Below are positions 1-11,306 of a stretch of DNA of 64,000 nucleotides, in pieces; the stretch's first letter is position 1; every line of letters begins with the position of its first letter. The notes beneath the pieces were generated by a model. The model had not been told where the DNA came from. It saw only the letters and a list, made by a program, of their open reading frames with translations, and searched no databases. Location of the stretch: contig NZ_CP019640.1 in the NCBI RefSeq assembly GCF_001999905.1, forward strand, positions 515,001 to 579,000, given 5' to 3'. Position numbers and translations under genes: made by a program. This stretch comes from Planococcus lenghuensis. GTDB lineage: Bacteria > Bacillota > Bacilli > Bacillales_A > Planococcaceae.

Positions 1-42
1 ACCGTATCACGCGAGTGATGCACGTGATTCTTTTTAATTTGA
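1..42 (+). other. 16S-23S rRNA internal spacer, 3' end
   Basis: Sequence immediately before the 23S 5' end. The window opens inside the spacer, so the 16S gene and any spacer tRNAs lie outside. Assignment rests only on position next to 23S. Confidence 0.7.
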
Positions 43-2975
<2,933 letters not shown>

Positions 2976-2987
2976 AAGAAAAGCGCA

Positions 2988-3083
2988 GGTGGCCACGCAA
3001 GGCCCGACCGGCGTAGAGACGGCCCATGGCGGAAATCCTGATTTCCAGAATGGGACGGCTTACGACCCGAGGGCCTGGCCACC
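2988..3083 (+). other. Long imperfect hairpin in the 23S-5S spacer
   Basis: Four nested arms can pair in order: GGTGGCCA with TGGCCACC, GGCCC with GGGCC, CCCAT with ATGGG, and GGAAATC with GATTTCC. Together they form an interrupted stem of about 96 bp between 23S and 5S. It could be an RNase processing stem or a spacer insertion. No tRNA is present in the spacer. Confidence 0.5.
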
Positions 3084-3152
3084 GAGCTAGACACCACAGC
3101 ATTTCAATGTCGGTTATCTAGTTTTGAGTGAACAAGCACTCAACCAAATAAG

Positions 3153-3268
3153 TCCAGTGATGATGGCAGAGAGGCCACACCCGTTCCCATCCCGAACACG
3201 GCAGTTAAGCTCTCTTGCGCCGATGGTAGTTGGGGGCTTCCCCCTGTGAGAGTAGGACGTCGCTGGGC
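3153..3268 (+). rRNA. 5S ribosomal RNA
   Basis: A 116-nt gene with the conserved internal blocks CCCGTTCCCATCCCGAACACG and GAGAGTAGGACG. Its 5' segment TCCAGTGATGATGGC pairs with the 3' segment, ending near GTCGCTGGGC. It lies about 177 nt after 23S in the same transcript and is followed directly by a strong terminator. End positions are estimated to within two bases. Confidence 0.95.
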
Positions 3269-3272
3269 AATT

Positions 3273-3316
3273 AAAAGCAGACCCGAAAGCATTTCGCTTT
3301 CGGGTCTGCTTTTTTG
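3273..3316 (+). terminator. rRNA operon terminator
   Basis: A GC-rich stem AAGCAGACCCGAAAG / CTTTCGGGTCTGCTT with a short loop, followed by a T run. It ends the rRNA operon. Confidence 0.93.
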
Positions 3317-3443
3317 TTTTTTGAATGCAGAAAAAGATAGCCTGCTAAATTTTTAAGCGGCCTGATGGTAATGACTAATCTCATTTTTTCTTCAGTTTCC
3401 CGTTAGTTTCTGCGGCGCTCGGTTCAGTACAATATTCACTGCG

Positions 3444-3704
3444 TTTGATGGAGACCTGACTATTGCCGGGGTGTTGCCATGAAAAGAAACGGCTGGCTTT
3501 ATGCATGCTGTTTTTACGATGCCGGATTATCGGCGCCAAGGACATGTTGCCAGTACAATTCATCAAAGCTTCATTTGCTTTCGGGAATGTAGGCATGCTC
3601 ACGTTGCACTTAATATCTTTACGGAAAATTGGCCTGCCCACCGTGTATGTGAAAGCTTAAGTTTTCGCCAAGTGAAAGAGACATGGATGCTCGGAGAAGA
3701 GTGA
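3444..3704 (+). pseudogene. Decayed GNAT acetyltransferase remnant
   Basis: The frame ending at 3704 encodes MHAVFTMPDYRRQGH, a typical GNAT acetyl-CoA-binding motif (R-R-Q-G), then LNIFTENWPAHRV and a C-terminal LSFRQVKETWM, which resembles the usual GNAT end. A stop codon at 3480-3482 interrupts the same frame just upstream, and no start with a ribosome binding site precedes it. I read it as the last third of a GNAT gene that has lost its N-terminal part. The family call is from motif only; no substrate can be proposed. The rest of the 3317-3743 interval holds nothing else that I can support. Confidence 0.45.
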
Positions 3705-3743
3705 GAGGAAAGTTGAATTCCTTCCTACTTTTCATGAAAAGCC

Positions 3744-3771
3744 TTGCAGAATTATACGGAAATGATATAAT
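3744..3771 (+). promoter_or_regulatory. Sigma-A-type promoter of tRNA-Asp
   Basis: TTGCAG, 16-nt spacer, perfect TATAAT, about 43 nt before the tRNA. Confidence 0.7.
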
Positions 3772-3813
3772 TAGATTTGTCGCTTACATGCAATGAAGCA
3801 GTAAGATATGAGA

Positions 3814-3889
3814 GGTCCCGTGGTGTAGCGGTTAACATGCCTGCCTGTCACGCAGGAGATCGCGGGTTCGATTCCCGTCGGGACCGCCA
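3814..3889 (+). tRNA. tRNA-Asp (GTC)
   Basis: 76 nt with encoded CCA. The acceptor stem GGTCCCG pairs with CGGGACC. The anticodon stem CCTGC/GCAGG encloses GTC in the loop CTGTCAC. The T-arm GGGTTCGATTCCC is canonical. It is a single tRNA gene flanked by its own promoter and terminator. Confidence 0.97.
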
Positions 3890-3906
3890 TTTATAAGAAG
3901 AGATTG

Positions 3907-3936
3907 ACACAGCGCAGATGCTGTGTTTATTTTTTT
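3907..3936 (+). terminator. Terminator after tRNA-Asp
   Basis: Stem ACACAGC / GCTGTGT with a 6-nt loop, followed by TTATTTTTTT. Confidence 0.8.
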
Positions 3937-4005
3937 GAAAAATTTTTGAATCCCGGAGGAAACTCCGCTACACTATGAACAGAATCGCTAAAGGGGTTTT
4001 GTGAA

Positions 4006-4458
4006 ATGATTTATACGCTGAACGTACATTCGCCGGAAGAAACAAAAGCAATGGCTGTGAAGCTCGCTTCATTTCTCAGCCCGAAGGATTTGATTACTCT
4101 AGAGGGCGATCTAGGTGCCGGCAAGACCACGTTTACAAAAGGGCTGGCACAAGGACTCGGCATTAGCCGCAACGTCAATAGCCCGACATTCACTATTCTG
4201 AAGCAGTATGAGGGGCGGCTGAAGCTGAATCACATTGACGCTTATCGTTTGGAAGACAGTGATGAAGATATTGGCTTTGATGAACTGTTTGAAGAAAATG
4301 CGGTAATTGTCGTGGAGTGGGCGCAATTCATTGAAGAATATCTGCCGGCAAAGCGACTGGAGATCCGGATTGCCCGTGAAGCAGGCGATACCCGCCGCTT
4401 CTCGTTTCATCCGTTCGGTGAGCGATATGAATTTCTCTGCAAGGAGTTAATGAAATGA
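4006..4458 (+). CDS. tsaE: tRNA threonylcarbamoyladenosine biosynthesis ATPase TsaE
   Basis: A cytoplasmic P-loop ATPase of the TsaB-TsaD-TsaE complex that makes the t6A37 modification on ANN-decoding tRNAs. Walker A is GDLGAGKTT (residues 34-42), followed by the family motif NSPTF and VVEWAQF. The length of 150 aa is usual for the family. The ATG has an AAAGGGG site about 9 nt upstream. It starts a four-gene operon tsaE-tsaB-rimI-tsaD whose neighbours all overlap. Its stop overlaps the tsaB start (ATGA), implying translational coupling. Same order as B. subtilis ydiB-ydiE. Confidence 0.96.
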   Translation: MIYTLNVHSPEETKAMAVKLASFLSPKDLITLEGDLGAGKTTFTKGLAQGLGISRNVNSPTFTILKQYEGRLKLNHIDAYRLEDSDEDIGFDELFEENAVIVVEWAQFIEEYLPAKRLEIRIAREAGDTRRFSFHPFGERYEFLCKELMK

Positions 4459-5153
4459 TTTATCTTGGCATTGACACATCCAATTCACCGCTGACTGTCG
4501 CGCTGGTGAAAGATGGTATAACTTTAATAGAAGAAACTTCAAACCTGAAAGTCAATCACTCCCTGACTGCAATGCCGGTCATTGAAGAGTTGCTGAAGCG
4601 CGCTTCGCTTACTCCCGACGAATTGACGCATATTGCCGTTGCAGAAGGCCCCGGCTCGTATACAGGCGTCCGGATTGGCATGACGATTGCCAAAACGTTG
4701 GCTTGGACATTAGACATTCCGCTTGTTCCAGTATCGAGCTTGAAAGTGCTGGCAGCGAACGGTGAAAAGTTTGCGGGTATAATTTGTTCAGTTATCGATG
4801 CAAGGCGGGGGACTGTATTCGCCGGTCTGTACAAAGGAACAGATTTGCAGCCGGTTGCTGAAGAGCGCCATCAGGAGCTGGCTGATCTGCTGGCTGAATT
4901 ACAAGAGCTGGATGAGCCGGTTCTATTTACCGGACCGGACATTGCTTTACATGAAGAAGCGATTCAGACAGTTCTGAACGGACAGGCGCACTTCATTGAG
5001 CTGGATCGCCGCCTTCCCCGGGCTTCTGTGCTTATTCGGCTTGCCCGGCAGGAAGCAGCAGTGGCGGCACATGAGGCAGTACCGGAATATCGTCGGCTGG
5101 CAGAAGCGGAAGCAAAGTACTTACAGGCTCAGAAGGGTTCAGCCAATGAGTGA
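4455..5153 (+). CDS. tsaB: tRNA threonylcarbamoyladenosine biosynthesis protein TsaB
   Basis: A scaffold paralogue of TsaD in the t6A complex, with an ASKHA fold. The N-terminus LGIDTSNSPLTVAL and the EGPGSYTGVRIG motif (about residues 69-80) are diagnostic, and the 232-aa length is normal. TsaB usually lacks catalytic residues and holds TsaD in an active dimer; that is family knowledge. It overlaps tsaE by 4 nt and rimI by 8 nt, so the products are probably made in fixed proportion. Confidence 0.96.
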   Translation: MIYLGIDTSNSPLTVALVKDGITLIEETSNLKVNHSLTAMPVIEELLKRASLTPDELTHIAVAEGPGSYTGVRIGMTIAKTLAWTLDIPLVPVSSLKVLAANGEKFAGIICSVIDARRGTVFAGLYKGTDLQPVAEERHQELADLLAELQELDEPVLFTGPDIALHEEAIQTVLNGQAHFIELDRRLPRASVLIRLARQEAAVAAHEAVPEYRRLAEAEAKYLQAQKGSANE

Positions 5154-5601
5154 AAATGTGATATACCGGGAAATGACAGCAAGGGATATCGGACAAGTGT
5201 ATGCCATTGAGCTGCAGTCTTTTACTATTCCTTGGACGCGGGATGCCTTTTATCATGAAGTCTTCTATAACGATAATGCGCTGTATCTTGTTGCGGAAGC
5301 CGATAAACGGGTTGTCGGTTATTGCGGAATGTGGCTGATCCTGGATGAGGCCCATATAACGAATGTGGCGATTCTGCCGCAGGAACGCGGCAAAAAATTG
5401 GGGGAAGGCCTCATGCGCGCTGCCATCCAAGCAGCGAAAGAGCAAGGGGCCCGGCATATGACCCTTGAAGTCCGTGTCAGCAACGAAACAGCACAGAATC
5501 TATACAGGAAACTCGGATTCATTGAAGGCGGAGTCCGAAAGCGCTACTATACAGATAACTACGAGGATGCACTCGTGATGTGGGTGACTTTTAATGATTA
5601 A
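5146..5601 (+). CDS. rimI: Ribosomal protein N-acetyltransferase RimI
   Basis: A GNAT-fold enzyme expected to acetylate the N-terminal alanine of ribosomal protein S18. It is 151 aa. The acetyl-CoA site is seen as [14 protein letters not shown], followed by [19 protein letters not shown]. The ATG at 5146 ([10 protein letters not shown]) was chosen because AGAAGGG precedes it by about 8 nt; longer readings run far into tsaB. It overlaps tsaB (8 nt) and tsaD (8 nt). RimI embedded in the t6A operon is common in Firmicutes. Confidence 0.94.
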   Translation: MSENVIYREMTARDIGQVYAIELQSFTIPWTRDAFYHEVFYNDNALYLVAEADKRVVGYCGMWLILDEAHITNVAILPQERGKKLGEGLMRAAIQAAKEQGARHMTLEVRVSNETAQNLYRKLGFIEGGVRKRYYTDNYEDALVMWVTFND

Positions 5602-6612
5602 TGATAGATATATACTTGGGATTGAAACCAGTTGTGATGAAACAGCGGCATCGGTTGTGAAAAATGGGACTGAAATTATTTCTAATGTGGTGTCGTCTCA
5701 AATCGACAGTCATAAACGCTTTGGCGGAGTTGTGCCGGAAATTGCTTCCCGTCATCATGTGGAACGCATCACAATGGTGATTGAAGAAGCCCTTACGCGA
5801 GCGGGCATGAAGCCGCGCGAACTGGACGCTGTGGCAGTCACGGAAGGACCTGGCCTCGTCGGCGCATTGCTGATTGGGGTAAATGCAGCAAAGGCGTTTG
5901 CGTTTGCCAATAGTCTGCCGATTATGGGTGTTCACCATATTGCCGGTCACATTTATGCCAACCGGCTAGTCCAGGAGATGGAGTTCCCGCTGCTAGCACT
6001 TGTTATTTCAGGAGGGCATACGGAACTTGTATATATGAAAGAACATGGCAGTTTCGAAGTGATCGGTGAAACCCGGGACGATGCGGCGGGGGAAGCGTAT
6101 GACAAAGTCGCGCGGTCTCTGAACTTGGCTTATCCAGGCGGACCGCATGTAGACCGGCTTGCACAGGAAAGTGCAGAAGCGGTACAGTTTCCGCGGGTCT
6201 GGCTGGAGGATGGTTCGTATGACTTCAGTTTCAGCGGACTGAAATCAGCTGTACTGAATCATCTCCATAATACCGCTCAGCGGGGGAAGAAGTAAATCCG
6301 GCGGCAGTGGCCTGCGGTTTCCAGGAAAGTGTTGTGGAAGTCGTAACGGCTAAGACAGTGCGGGCTGCCGAACACTATAATGTTAAACAGGTAATTGCAG
6401 CCGGCGGCGTTGCGGCCAATAAAGGACTTCGTTCCGCGCTGACTGAGCAGTTCAGCAGTAAAGGCATCCCGTTTTATATCCCGCCGCTGCCGCTCTGTAC
6501 GGATAATGCGGCAATGATTGCAGCAGCTGGTGCAGTGATGTTTGATAAAGGCATCCGCAGCACTATGGCGATGAACGGCCGGCCGGGACTGATTCTAACT
6601 TCGTGGCAATAG
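5594..6612 (+). CDS. tsaD: tRNA N6-adenosine threonylcarbamoyltransferase TsaD, interrupted by a one-base frameshift
   Basis: Transfers threonylcarbamoyl to A37 of tRNA. The first frame (to 6295) carries [15 protein letters not shown] and the metal-binding HHIAGH, then [13 protein letters not shown]. It then stops. The second frame (6307-6612) continues with [25 protein letters not shown] and [12 protein letters not shown]. The two join exactly if one G is added to the run at 6282-6286, giving [12 protein letters not shown] and a total of 339 aa, the usual family length. TsaD is normally essential, so I expect an intact gene and a base missing from the sequence; real mutation or recoding are alternatives. 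Last gene of the operon, followed by a terminator. Confidence 0.93.
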
Positions 6613-6658
6613 AACGGATTTTCCATTTACATTCAGTAAACGGAAAATCCGTTTTTTT
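6613..6658 (+). terminator. Terminator of the tsaEB-rimI-tsaD operon
   Basis: Stem AACGGATTTTCC / GGAAAATCCGTT, then a T7 run, starting right after the tsaD stop. Confidence 0.9.
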
Positions 6659-6698
6659 CACTTCCGTTATGTATTCTATTAATAGAGAACATTTGTAC

Positions 6699-6868
6699 TT
6701 ATACACATTTTGTGAATAACTTGTGAATAACTTTTAAGCCTTTATGCCTAAATTCTATATATTGTGTCAAGCATTTTCTGAAAAAATGTGTATAACCCTA
6801 TCTTTTCCTGTGGATAATGTGGAAAACTCTGTTGATAGCTGATTTTATAACAAGTTGCCTGTGGATAA
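6699..6868. promoter_or_regulatory. DnaA-box cluster (six TTATNCACA boxes)
   Basis: Perfect matches to TTATNCACA lie at 6699-6707 on the plus strand and at 6711-6719, 6722-6730, 6787-6795, 6809-6817 and 6860-6868 on the minus strand. A near match (TTTTCCACA) lies at 6819-6827. The boxes sit in the gene-free gap between the converging tsaD and ABC-F genes. In B. subtilis a DnaA-binding cluster is, to my memory, reported at the same place (gcp-ydiF), where such clusters titrate DnaA and restrain initiation. No dnaA, dnaN or unwinding region is present, so this is not the origin. The rest of 6659-7041 holds no gene. Confidence 0.82.
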
Positions 6869-7041
6869 CTTTTCGGCAATAAAAAATTTTTGAAAAGGTC
6901 TTGACCCATATATTGAGGTGGTGTCTTGGCAAGTAGTGATTGGTGGGGGAGGAAGGGCCGATTTGTACGGAAATAAGTAGCTTGAGGGAAGAAAAAAGAT
7001 GGATTTTGAGCAGAATGGGGGTATTGACGGTGAAAACCATC

Positions 7042-7070
7042 AAAAAAACTGCATGCTGGGTGCATGCAGT
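7042..7070 (-). terminator. Terminator of the ABC-F gene
   Basis: Read on the minus strand: ACTGCATGC, 4-nt loop, GCATGCAGT, then T7, directly after the stop codon. Confidence 0.88.
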
Positions 7071-9004
7071 CAGTCTGTAAATTGTTCCAATTCTTCCTGA
7101 AGTTCCACCCAGCGCTCTGTCTGCTCGTCGTGTGTAGTTTTCAGCTGTTCAAGTTCCTGCTGCAGCGGCAGCACGCGCTCATGATCCTGAAACACTTCAG
7201 GCTCACAGAGCTGGAGTTCCACAGCAGCAATCTGACTATCGAGTTCTTCGATTTCAGCTTCGATGGCTGTCAGCTGCCGGCTTAGCTGCCGCTCCCGTTT
7301 CTGCTGCTCTTTGTCGAGACGGCGGGACGTGGCGGCTGGAGCGGTGGCAGTCTGCATAGTTTCCTCTTCCAATGCCAGAAGTTCTGCTGCTTCTTGCTTT
7401 TTCTCCAAATAATAATCGTAATCCCCGAGAAATTCTTCTGTTCCTTCAGGAGACAATTCCACGACTTTAGTGGCAATGCGGTTCATGAAATAGCGGTCGT
7501 GTGACACAAACAAAAGCGTACCCGGATAATCGATCAATGCCGCCTCAAGCACTTCTTTGCTGTCGAGATCCAAGTGGTTGGTCGGTTCATCAAGAATCAG
7601 CACATTCGCTTTTTGCATCATGAGTTTAGCAAGCGCCACCCGGGCTTTTTCACCCCCGGATAGCGAAGCGACAGACTTCAACACGTCGTCACCGGTAAAC
7701 AGGAAACTGCCGAGAATCGTCCGGATGTCTTTTTCGGGCGTCTGCGGATAATCATCCCATAACTCATTCAGCACCGTTTTATTGCCTGCTAAATTGGCCT
7801 GTTCCTGTTCATAGTAGCCGATTTTCACGCCGGTGCCGAACTGAACAGAACCATTGAGCAGCGTATCATCACCGACCAATGCCTTCAATAGCGTCGACTT
7901 GCCGACCCCGTTCGGGCCCACCAGTGCGAGGCTGTCCCCGCGATACAGCTTCAGCGAGACATCTTGAGTCACCGGTTTGCCTTCATAGCCGACAGCAGCA
8001 TCGTTGACCACCAGGACGTCATTGCCGCTCTGTCTGGCAATCGTGAAGCCGAAGCGGGCTGATTTTTCATCGCCTTCCGGTGCATCCATCCAATCGGTCT
8101 TCTCGAGCACTTTGCGCCGGCTCTGGGCCAATTTTGTCGTGGAAGCCCGCACAATATTGCGCTGCACGAAATCCTCCAATTTGGCCTTTTCTTCCTGCTG
8201 CTTATCGAATTGCTTGCGGTCCAGCTCATACTGCTTCGCTTTTTCCGCTAAGTAGCGGCTGTAATTGCCGGTGAATTTCTTTGTGCGGCGCCTGGATACC
8301 TCATAGACAATTGTGACGACCTGGTCGAGGAAATAGCGGTCGTGCGATACGATCAGCAAGGCACCCGGATAGCTTTTCAAATACGATTCGAGCCAGCGGA
8401 GCGTTTCGATATCCAAATGGTTCGTCGGCTCATCAAGGATGAGCAGCTGGGGCTTTGCGAGCAAATGCTTTGCGAGCATCAGCCGGGTTTTCTGACCGCC
8501 GGACAGGGAAGCGACCGGCTTGTCATAGTCTTCCGGGTAAAACTTCATGCCATGGAGCACAGCGCGGGTATCCGCTTCATACTGATAGCCGCCTGCATCC
8601 TTGAAGGCATGCTGCAGGGCATCATATTCAGCCATGACTTTGCTGTTTTGCACCGGATCCCCGTAGATATCCGGGTCTGCCATCTGCATTTCAAGTTTCC
8701 GCAGCTGGGCTTCCTGACCGCGAAAATGCTCAAACACAGTAATCATTTCATCCCATACGGACAATTTGGAATCAATACCTGAATGCTGTTCGAGATAGCC
8801 GATGGATAGATCTTTCGGTATGATCAGTTCACCGCTGTCATATGACAATTCACCGGCAATGATTTTCAATAATGTCGATTTTCCGGCACCGTTCCGGCCG
8901 ACGAGTGCAACGCGGTCCCGGTGCTGAACTTCCAATTTGGCGCTGGCGAGAATTTCTTCCGCGCCGAATGATTTCTGGATGTTATTCACTTGTAAAACGA
9001 TCAT
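7070..9004 (-). CDS. ABC-F family ATPase (YdiF-like)
   Basis: A soluble duplicated ABC ATPase without membrane segments, probably acting on the ribosome. The first domain has GRNGAGKSTLL, LSGGQKTRLMLAK and LILDEPTNHLD; the second has GPNGVGKSTLL, LSGGEKARVALAK and LILDEPTNHLDL. A charged linker separates them, and a C-terminal coiled coil (about residues 540-644) ends the protein. ATG at 9004 follows AGGTGA by 6 nt; a GTG three codons upstream overlaps that site and is less likely. Position opposite tsaD matches B. subtilis ydiF. Whether it gives antibiotic protection cannot be told. Confidence 0.93.
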   Translation of the reverse strand: MIVLQVNNIQKSFGAEEILASAKLEVQHRDRVALVGRNGAGKSTLLKIIAGELSYDSGELIIPKDLSIGYLEQHSGIDSKLSVWDEMITVFEHFRGQEAQLRKLEMQMADPDIYGDPVQNSKVMAEYDALQHAFKDAGGYQYEADTRAVLHGMKFYPEDYDKPVASLSGGQKTRLMLAKHLLAKPQLLILDEPTNHLDIETLRWLESYLKSYPGALLIVSHDRYFLDQVVTIVYEVSRRRTKKFTGNYSRYLAEKAKQYELDRKQFDKQQEEKAKLEDFVQRNIVRASTTKLAQSRRKVLEKTDWMDAPEGDEKSARFGFTIARQSGNDVLVVNDAAVGYEGKPVTQDVSLKLYRGDSLALVGPNGVGKSTLLKALVGDDTLLNGSVQFGTGVKIGYYEQEQANLAGNKTVLNELWDDYPQTPEKDIRTILGSFLFTGDDVLKSVASLSGGEKARVALAKLMMQKANVLILDEPTNHLDLDSKEVLEAALIDYPGTLLFVSHDRYFMNRIATKVVELSPEGTEEFLGDYDYYLEKKQEAAELLALEEETMQTATAPAATSRRLDKEQQKRERQLSRQLTAIEAEIEELDSQIAAVELQLCEPEVFQDHERVLPLQQELEQLKTTHDEQTERWVELQEELEQFTD

Positions 9005-9132
9005 CCGGTTCACCTCGATTCTTTTTCAAGTTTAGCCGAAGTATTGCCGGTCTGCAACGGAGCGGCTTTACAGAACAGGGTGTGTCGGGTAAGATAGTAA
9101 CGATTTGAACCAACCGCAGGAGGGTGTTTTCC

Positions 9133-9768
9133 TTGTATGAAGTTCCAAAAATCCCACAGGCGACTGCAAAGCGCCTGCCGCTGTATTACCGGTTTCTTCA
9201 GAACTTTTCGAATGCCGGCAAAATCCGTGTATCCTCCCGTGAACTGAGTGAAGCAATGAAAATCGACTCGGCGACGATCCGCCGGGACTTTTCACAATTT
9301 GGTGCATTCGGGAAAAAAGGGTACGGCTATGATGTGCAAGAGCTGCTGCAGTTTTTCCGGAGCATTCTGGACCGGGATGAAGCCACGAATGTCGCGCTGA
9401 TCGGGGTCGGAAGTTTAGGCAGCGCCTTTTTAAAATATAATTTCCATCGCAATCACAATACGAAGATTGTGCTCGCATTCGATACAGGAAGCCCCCATGC
9501 AGGGGAGAAACGGAGCGGTATTTTCAGTTTTCATCCGGATGTCCTTGAGGAAAAACTGATTGAACACAGCATCGAACTGGTCATTCTGACGGTGCCGGCA
9601 AAAGCCGCACAGCCGCTCGCAGACCGGCTTGCCGGTACGGATATTAAAGGGATTCTCAACTTCACACCGGTGCGGCTTGATGTGCCGGACCGAATCCGGA
9701 TTCATACAATCGATTTGTCTGTCGAACTGCAGACATTAATTTATTTTATCCACCAGCAAGAGACGTGA
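9133..9768 (+). CDS. rex: Redox-sensing transcriptional repressor Rex
   Basis: Senses the NADH/NAD+ ratio and represses fermentation and respiration genes. 211 aa: an N-terminal winged helix (about 1-80, with [21 protein letters not shown]) and a Rossmann domain with GVGSLG (residues 91-96), followed by the swapped C-terminal helix. The TTG at 9133 was chosen because AGGAGGG ends 8 nt before it; an in-frame GTG at 9124 lies within that site. Its stop codon sits at the edge of the downstream TnpB element, so the last residues may have been altered by that insertion. Gene order (ABC-F, rex, tatA) follows B. subtilis. Confidence 0.94.
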   Translation: MYEVPKIPQATAKRLPLYYRFLQNFSNAGKIRVSSRELSEAMKIDSATIRRDFSQFGAFGKKGYGYDVQELLQFFRSILDRDEATNVALIGVGSLGSAFLKYNFHRNHNTKIVLAFDTGSPHAGEKRSGIFSFHPDVLEEKLIEHSIELVILTVPAKAAQPLADRLAGTDIKGILNFTPVRLDVPDRIRIHTIDLSVELQTLIYFIHQQET

Positions 9769-9986
9769 CATCCTCTCGGCACTGAAGTACCGAGCTTCCA
9801 GTGGAAACACCTGAACAGGTGTGGGGGCGGCTCACTCGGGCGGAGCGCCTGTCTCGCGACAGTCGCCGTGTTGGTCCATTTCTGACCCGCCGTCGTCATG
9901 ACCGCCGTACCTCGTGCCATGCGAGGCTCCCATGTCGGATCGTACCGCATGGGCACCTGGTCTATCACGAAGGACACGATTCTTCG
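9765..9986 (-). ncRNA. Probable omega RNA and right end of the TnpB element
   Basis: Directly downstream of tnpB on its strand lie two compact hairpins, ACACCTG/CAGGTGT (9807-9822) and CTCGG..CCGAG (9775-9794), followed by AGGATGTCAC at the boundary with rex. This is the usual layout of the structured right end of IS605/IS1341 elements, from which the guide RNA of TnpB is made. The guide would then read into rex sequence. The exact boundary is inferred. Confidence 0.45.
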
Positions 9987-11085
9987 CTACACCGCCAGGC
10001 TCGTGCGTGCTGCGATGTTCGCCGCGGCGTTCAAGTCCGCGTGGTTCGTGTGGCCGCATTGCCGGCAGCTGAATTTTTCCTTCTGCCGATTCGCCTTTTC
10101 TGCGTGGCCGCACCGGAAACAGGCCTGACTTGTTTGGTACGGGTCGATGTCCACGACGGGAATCCCGAACTTCGCCGCCCGTTCCTTGATAAACTGCTTC
10201 AGCTGATAAAACGCCCAGGAATGGATCGTTCGGTCCGCGCGTTTCTGGCTGCGGCACGTCGTGCGGATCGCGTCCAATTGTTCCAGTTTGATCAGCGGCG
10301 AATCGAATTGCCGGGCGAAATCGACGATGTCGTTTGCGAGCTTTCGGTTGTAGTCGTTCATCCAGCGGCTTTCTTTTTTACCTGTGCGTTCGATGGCACG
10401 CGGTGCCTTTTTCTGACCGAGAGAACGGCGCAGGGAACGAAAGTGACGGCGGATGTATCCGATCTCTTTGCCCGAAAAGAATTGGCGTTTTCCGCTGATG
10501 GGTTCCGAGAGAACAGCCACATGGCGAAGGCCCAAATCAACACCGACGGATGTGCAGTCGGCTTCGATGATCGTCTTATCCTGCAGATCGGAACTTGTCT
10601 GGATCGGGATGGCGGCATACCAGTCCCTGCCTTTGCGGAGCAGCGCCATCGTTCCGCGGAATTCCCGGTTGTCCTTTGTGAGGAACGGGAAGAACGTCTT
10701 CACGTCGGCGCTTTCATGTACAGGCAACGCTTTTTTGCCGGTGTTGCTCGTGAAGGCGATGTGCCAGCGGCCGTTCTTTTCGACGCTGTTCCAGTTCTGG
10801 TTATTGATGCTGATCCCGAGCGAGCTTCGGAATGTCGGCAGTTTCTTCGCCGCCCCGTTCTTGAAGTCCGCGACCGCTTTCCTGGCGCGTCGGATGGCTT
10901 CATTCCGGATGGCGGATTTCAAATCGGCCGTCACGTTGGCGGATGATAGTTTTTCGCCGTTATGGAGCCGCCCGACGCATTCGTTCACGCAGGAAGGAAG
11001 CATAGGCTTTCTGCTCGTCGATGAATTGCTTGTGCTTTCGTTTTGTCAGGGTCTTCAGCCGAACCAGAATCGTTTTTGTGGCCAT
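9987..11085 (-). pseudogene. tnpB: RNA-guided endonuclease TnpB of an IS605/IS1341-type element, frameshifted
   Basis: The main frame has all nuclease features: RuvC Asp in VGVDLGLRHVAVL, Glu in IKLEQLDAIR, zinc ribbon CFRCGH...CRQCGH and the last Asp in NHADLNAAANIAAR. The N-terminus (MATKTILVRLKTLTKRKHKQ, from ATG 11085 with GAGGTG upstream) is in another frame that ends at 10960. One extra base near 10990-11000 explains the break; removing it gives about 365 aa, a normal TnpB length. No tnpA is present, so the copy cannot move alone. It separates rex from tatA. Left end not determined; it lies somewhere upstream of 11085. Confidence 0.85.
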
Positions 11086-11116
11086 ATTGTTTTTCACCTC
11101 CCTGCTTCCAATATAC

Positions 11117-11130
11117 CAAACATATGTTCT
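11117..11130 (-). promoter_or_regulatory. LexA (DinR) box-like palindrome before tnpB
   Basis: AGAACATATGTTTG on the minus strand matches 12 of 14 positions of the Bacillus SOS box CGAACATATGTTCG. It lies about 32 nt before the tnpB start and next to a TATATT sequence that could be a -10 box. Confidence 0.4.
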
Positions 11131-11306
11131 AAAAATCAGCAACAAGCGATAGTTCCACAAAGAACCGTTGGCATTCATCACGTCAGTGAAATAACGTGCA
11201 TTCTGCCAATTTATTCGTAAAAACGTCACATTTGCCAAACCGCTGCAAATAGCCAAAGCTGCCCGTATACGGTAGAATGAAACCATACTGTTAGGAGGTG
11301 TCCGTT

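Noticed and set aside
3463-3660. A 65-codon frame overlapping the GNAT remnant
   Set aside because: The other frame carries the GNAT motif; this one has none.
6711-6730. Rex operator
   Set aside because: TTGTGAAT is repeated in the same direction, not inverted; the TTATNCACA reading explains it and the other boxes.
6699-6868. Chromosome origin oriC
   Set aside because: No dnaA, dnaN or AT-rich unwinding region adjoins; the flanking genes are not origin genes.
9801-10946. Long open frame antisense to tnpB (381 codons)
   Set aside because: Arises from the codon bias of tnpB; no motif, while the tnpB strand has all nuclease residues.
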